29,910 nt of DNA from CAZDHT01 sp964505325 (lineage in GTDB: Bacteria; Planctomycetota; PUPC01): positions 1 to 29,910 of the forward strand of contig CAZDHT010000035.1 of NCBI GenBank assembly GCA_964505325.1, given 5' to 3'. Every line of letters starts with the position of its first letter. The stretch's first letter is position 1. Positions 26,484-29,910 of this stretch are shown here, one piece after another. The notes beneath the pieces are model-generated. The model was not told the origin of the DNA. It was given only the letters and a program-made list of their open reading frames with translations, and searched no databases. The translations under genes were made by a program, and so were the position numbers.

Positions 26484-28634
26484 GTGGGAGCCCCTCCTCG
26501 GCGTCGGCCGAAACGCACGGCAAGGAACGATTCGAGCGCCAGCGCGGCCGCCAGCGCCCACAGAATCCACGGCGCCAGCCGGGTCTTCGCGTGCAGCTCC
26601 GTCACCTTGTCCGCCAGCGATGTCCTCGGCCCGACCCATTCACAGGCGCCCAGGCCGATGGCCTCGTCGAACGAGGCGCGGTCGAGGTGAGCGAGATCGC
26701 CCTCCGCCGCGCTCTGGTTCACCACGAAGCTGCGCCGTGCCAGGAACTCCGGTTGGACCTCCTTGAACTGGTACAGCCCCTGCTGGTTGGTGTCCCTGAA
26801 GTTGATCAGCCAGGCGTCCTTCACGTCGGTGCGCCTCTCGGGGCGGACGGGCACCCGCGACTGGTCCGGATAATAGAGCAACAGGTACTGAGGCGAGACA
26901 AACACCGGCTGCCGGAAGGGTTGCCCCACCTCCAGATTCACCGCCTTGTCCGGGTTACCCACCAGATACCGAAGGATCTCCTGCGCCAGAATGCCGAACT
27001 CGGGCCGCGTCGGCAGATAGGTCCATTCCGTACCCGCCGTGAAATTGACCACCAGCACCTTGCCGCTGCCGTAGTCCTGTTCCACCACGCACGGAACGCC
27101 GTTGGAGAGGCGGACCTTCACGCGGGAATCGGCCCCCGGCTTGGTCTCCAGTTCGATGATTCGCGAGACGCCGGCGTCTTCGTTGGGCGGCCCGGCGGAA
27201 AGCCGGGCGGTCGGCGCCCAGGCCGACTCGCCGAACCTCGGGTACACGTCTTTGTCCTTGGCGGTCGCCAAGCGCTGCACGGTGACCTTGGCCTTGAGGC
27301 GGCACGGCATCAGCCCCTTGCCGTCGCAGTACAGCAGCCGGTTGTAGTCGCGCAGGTTGACGCGGGGACCCATGAACAGCCACAGCGCCCCGCCATCCCC
27401 CACGTAGCGCTCCAGCTTCTTCACGATGTCGTCCCGCAGGAAATCGGAGCCGATCAGCACCACGGCGATGTAATCCCGGGTGAGGTTCTCTCGCAGGATC
27501 TGCGCCGGGTGCACGGTTTTGGTGGCGAACCGCGACACCTTCGGCATGCCCGGCCGCCACGGCGGCGCGACGGCCCGCGCCAGGTAGATGCTGTCAGCCG
27601 TCGGGCTGCCCGCGGTCTCATCCAGGATCAGCACCCCGACGTCCTCGGGGACCTTGGCAATGTACAGCCGCCGGTTGTCGATGGGGTGCGGCAGNNNNNN
27701 NNNNTTCCACCACCAACTCGACCTTGTATTCGCCCGCCTTGGGGAAGGTGTAGTCAAAGCGCAGCCCCACCGGCTCCTTCCCGATCTCGATCTCGTCGTG
27801 CCCCTTCTTCGCATCGTTCACCAGGAACGTGACGGTGGCGGTGGTGTCTTTGGGCGGCTCGCCGGTGCACTCGACCGTCGCCATGAACGTGACCGGCATC
27901 CGGGCGGACATCACCCATTCCTGCGGCCGGAGCCGGGTGACCATCAGATTGAACTTGGCGTCCGCGCCGGCATCCACCAGGTACACCTTGTTGCCGGCGG
28001 CGATCCCGTTCAGCTTCCCCGAGACCTCCGCCGAGGTGGTGGCCTGATGGAGCCACGTGCTCTTCTGGAAGTCGGAGAAGATGTAAATCTCCGAGTCCGG
28101 TTCCGTGGCGTGCTTCTTGATCCACGCCAGGCCCTCGGCCATCGGCGCCGCGCCCGAGCCGGCCCGCTTCGCCTCGATCTTCCCGGCCGCGGTGTGAACG
28201 TCCTCCCCCTTCTCGACCAGTGTCTCGACGCCGTCGCCCAGAAATCCCACGGCCGCCGTCCCGTCCTTGGGCAGGTCACGGACGATCGTCGCGGCCTCTC
28301 GCTGTGCGATGCCGAACGCGTCAGTGGTGCCGACCAACTGATGCATGCTGGCCGTGCCGTCCAGCAGCACCACGACGTGGCGCTCCTCCTGCCCGCGCCG
28401 CAAGAGCGGCCGGGTCAGCGCCAGCACCAGCAGGAACAGAGCGAACATGCGGAGGAGCAGCAGCAGGCGGTCCTGCCGCCGGATCTTCTCCTGTTCTTTG
28501 TTCCGCAGGAGGAATCGAATGGTCGGCAGTTCCACCTGGCGTTTCCGCTTGCGGAACAGCCATTCGATGATGAGCGGAATACTGACCGCCGCCATGGCAG
28601 CCAGCATCCAGGGGTTTGTGAACAGGAACCTTAT
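26480..28634 (-). CDS. BatA-type membrane protein with vWA-like domain, interrupted by assembly gap
   Basis: It opens with the BatA N-terminal pattern MRFLFTNPWML..., a first helix, RKRKRQVELPTIRFLL and a second helix (about 57-76). The vWA-like domain has D92-G-T94-A-S96 in VVLLDGTASM, with Thr replacing the first MIDAS Ser. A long beta-rich section follows, then LPHPIDNRRLYIAKVPEDVGVLILDE, which resembles the usual 'LPxDNRR' link into an amidotransferase-like domain, and a C-terminal helix LAPWILWALAAALALESFLA. Ten N bases (27695-27704) interrupt the frame. The flanking frames join only if the true gap is a multiple of 3. The FTNPW motif precedes the first ATG (28605-28607), so translation should start upstream; the only candidate is ATA at 28632-28634, after an in-frame TGA. 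It heads the gene train. Confidence 0.82.
27695..27704. other. Assembly gap (10 N)
   Basis: A run of ten N splits the BatA-type gene. The upstream reading frame ends ...YKVELVVE and the downstream one resumes LPHPIDNRR. With ten bases the two frames are out of phase; a gap of 9, 12 or any multiple of 3 restores one protein, so ten is probably a placeholder. Confidence 0.95.
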
Positions 28635-28671
28635 CGTTCAGCTCTCGCTGGCCGGGACTTTTCTGTTCGGC

Positions 28672-28693
28672 GCATCGGCCCGCTGGCCGATGC
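28672..28693 (-). promoter_or_regulatory. 5'-leader stem-loop of the gene train
   Basis: GCATCGGCC (28672-28680) and GGCCGATGC (28685-28693) form a perfect 9-bp stem with a 4-base loop. If the promoter at 28705-28732 is used, this hairpin starts about six bases from the mRNA 5' end and would protect or regulate the transcript. Confidence 0.45.
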
Positions 28694-28704
28694 CCCACTA
28701 GCTG

Positions 28705-28732
28705 AGTATAGTAAAGCCAATCCAGTTTGCAA
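28705..28732 (-). promoter_or_regulatory. Putative promoter of the MoxR/vWA gene train
   Basis: On the minus strand TTGCAA (28727-28732), a 16-base spacer and TATACT (28705-28710) lie about 70 bases upstream of the BatA-type start. TATACT matches the -10 consensus at 5 of 6, TTGCAA the -35 at 4 of 6. Confidence 0.5.
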
Positions 28733-28785
28733 ATACATTTTCCCGCATTTCTTCCGCCGTTGTTTTCGCCTGGTGGAAGACCAAG

Positions 28786-28814
28786 TTGCGCCCCCGCCGT
28801 CTCTCCGGTATCAT
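28786..28814 (+). promoter_or_regulatory. Putative promoter of the amidohydrolase gene
   Basis: TTGCGC (28786-28791), a 17-base spacer and TATCAT (28809-28814). The -10 is 5 of 6, the -35 only 3 of 6. The start codon is 61 bases downstream. Confidence 0.4.
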
Positions 28815-28874
28815 ACGCGCCCGGGCCCCGGCGAAGAAAACGCCCGGCACAAGCAAGCATACGGAGGCACGCAC

Positions 28875-29687
28875 ATGATCATCGACTGCCACATGCACGT
28901 TGAATGGATGGGGCATTCCGCCGACGACGCGGTCCGGCATTTGGACAACATCGGGGTCGACAAGGCATGGGTGCTGAGCTGGCAGGACAAGGACGCTGGG
29001 CTCGATCTCTATCAGTACCGGCACCTCTCGCCCGAGTCCGTGATGCGAGCTTGCCGCAAGCACCCCAAGCGCCTCATACCGTTCTGCGGGATCGACCCGC
29101 GAAGGGAGAACGCCCACGGCATCCTGCGCGAGCTGGTCGAGCAGGGCTGCAAGGGATACGGCGAGCTGAAACTCCGCCTGATGGCCGACAACTGCGACCT
29201 GATCGACATGTACAAGCTGTGCGGAAAGCTCAAGCTGCCCGTCCTCATCCACATCGACGTGCCGCTGCCCCATACCGGCATGTGGTACGCGGGCGGCGTC
29301 GACGCGCTGGAACGCGCCCTGATCCAGTGCCCGCAGACCACATTCATCGGGCACGGCCCCGGCTTCTGGCGCGAGATCTCCGGCAACGCCGCGCGAGCGA
29401 AGGCCGGTTACCCAAGGGGCAAGGTCACCCCCGGCGGCAAACTCCACAAGCTGCTGGCCAAGTACAAGAACCTGTACGCGGACCTGTCGGCGAACTCGGG
29501 CCTGAACGCGATGAAGCGCGACGTCGCACACGCCCGAAAATTCCTCGCCCGCTTCCACCGGAAAGTCCTCTACGGCACGGACTGCTTCACCCGCGACCAT
29601 CTCGACTTCCTCGAGAGCCTCGACCTGGACAGACAGGTCTTCCGGAACATCACCGGCCGCAACGCCGCCAAGCTGACCAGGCGATGA
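28875..29687 (+). CDS. Amidohydrolase-2 family metal-dependent hydrolase
   Basis: The 270-residue protein starts MIIDCHMHVEWMG, the metal-binding HxH motif at the first strand of an amidohydrolase barrel. Further motifs follow in order: GYGELKLRL, VLIHIDVP (His ligand), FIGHGPGFW (second His), and VLYGTDCF with the catalytic Asp. This is the layout of PF04909 proteins, a group of small decarboxylases and hydrolases; the substrate cannot be read from sequence. There is no signal peptide, so it is cytoplasmic. ATG at 28875 has GGAGG seven bases upstream. The gene is divergent from the MoxR/vWA train and stands alone; nothing links the two functionally. The protein ends IFRNITGRNAAKLTRR-like, typical of the family (the real word is VFRNITGRNAAKLTRR). 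Confidence 0.9.
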   Translation: MIIDCHMHVEWMGHSADDAVRHLDNIGVDKAWVLSWQDKDAGLDLYQYRHLSPESVMRACRKHPKRLIPFCGIDPRRENAHGILRELVEQGCKGYGELKLRLMADNCDLIDMYKLCGKLKLPVLIHIDVPLPHTGMWYAGGVDALERALIQCPQTTFIGHGPGFWREISGNAARAKAGYPRGKVTPGGKLHKLLAKYKNLYADLSANSGLNAMKRDVAHARKFLARFHRKVLYGTDCFTRDHLDFLESLDLDRQVFRNITGRNAAKLTRR

Positions 29688-29820
29688 GCGTTCCCGGCAC
29701 CTCGGCCGAGTTGGCGGAGCGGGAGTGAAACGGCGCCTGACACCGTTTGGGATCCGGGCCGCGGCCGGAAACCCCGAGTGCTGCGTATCGACTCCGTCAC
29801 ACCTGTTGATCTTGAGGTAG

Positions 29821-29909
29821 CCGGGCTGAGATGCGGGGATGATTCAGCCCGGGAACCTGAGTCATCCCCAGTTTTCGCAGGTTCTTGCCCGAGCAGCGTT
29901 TACGCTGCT
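29821..29909. repeat. Interleaved inverted repeats at the window edge
   Basis: CCGGGCTGA (29821-29829) pairs with TCAGCCCGG (29844-29852). The loop contains GGGGATGA (29835-29842), which pairs with TCATCCCC (29862-29869) outside, a pseudoknot layout. AACCTG (29854-29859) pairs with CAGGTT (29878-29883), and AGCAGCG/CGCTGCT (29892-29898 with 29903-29909) form a last hairpin with a TTTA loop. The stretch from 29688 to 29820 has no supported gene. It could be a structured RNA, a transcription end or the edge of a mobile element cut by the window. Confidence 0.5.
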
Positions 29910-29910
29910 T

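Noticed and set aside
28770..28792. TGG...TTGC words upstream of the amidohydrolase as a sigma-54 promoter
   Set aside because: The GG-GC spacing is one base too long and the rest of the -24 element does not match.
29684..29728. 14-codon frame starting with ATGA overlap at the end of the amidohydrolase gene
   Set aside because: No ribosome site of its own, no recognisable content, and short frames of this kind arise often by chance.

Overview
The window is a high-GC bacterial scaffold, probably from a metagenome because it carries a 10-base run of N at 27695-27704. The gene content points to the Planctomycetota or a close PVC relative: tandem MoxR ATPases with DUF58 and BatA-type vWA proteins, a squalene-cyclase-fold protein, an NPCBM protein, a very large PQQ-propeller protein, a UroD-like protein and short intergenic palindromic repeats. 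This placement is an inference from gene content. No rRNA or complete tRNA was seen.

Region 1 (1-1970) is decayed DNA. It holds a palindromic element with 20-bp terminal inverted repeats (15-293), a transposase C-terminal remnant (minus strand, about 663-833) fused to an ABC-2 permease remnant (plus strand, about 831-1802) that has two in-frame TAG codons, two copies of a 26-bp repeat, and a second small inverted-repeat element (1803-1923). Region 2 (1970-3690, minus strand) has a small ankyrin protein and a UroD-like protein, each with its own putative promoter.

Region 3 (3756-8835) is the most unusual part. A plus-strand sigma-54 activator (6814-8352, GAFTGA intact) has a textbook sigma-70 promoter with a palindrome lying in the spacer and -10 region. 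It is divergent from a minus-strand operon whose upstream region carries a 15/16 match to the sigma-54 promoter consensus. That operon encodes a secreted VIT/VWA protein with a GlyGly-CTERM-like tail (4415-6529), overlapped by ATGA with a rhombosortase-like membrane protease (3756-4418). My reading is a self-contained system: regulator, sorted surface protein and dedicated sorting protease. A second near-consensus sigma-54 site (8539-8554) follows the activator gene and lies just before a DNA segment with several nested inverted repeats that could encode a small RNA.

Region 4 (8836-28634, minus strand) is a roughly 20-kb tightly packed gene train. In transcription order it is BatA-type protein, vWA/glutamine-amidotransferase-like protein, squalene-cyclase-fold protein, DUF4175-like membrane protein with a poly-Asp tract, NPCBM protein, MoxR ATPase with Arg in Walker A, canonical MoxR ATPase, DUF58 protein, a terminator-like hairpin, a lipoprotein, and a 1596-residue double PQQ-propeller protein. 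Most junctions overlap or are separated by a few bases. The set looks like an expanded MoxR/vWA chaperone module acting at the cell envelope; its substrate cannot be told from sequence.

Region 5 (28635-29910) has divergent promoters, an amidohydrolase-2 family protein (28875-29687) and, at the window edge, a set of interleaved inverted repeats that could form a pseudoknot or be the end of a mobile element.
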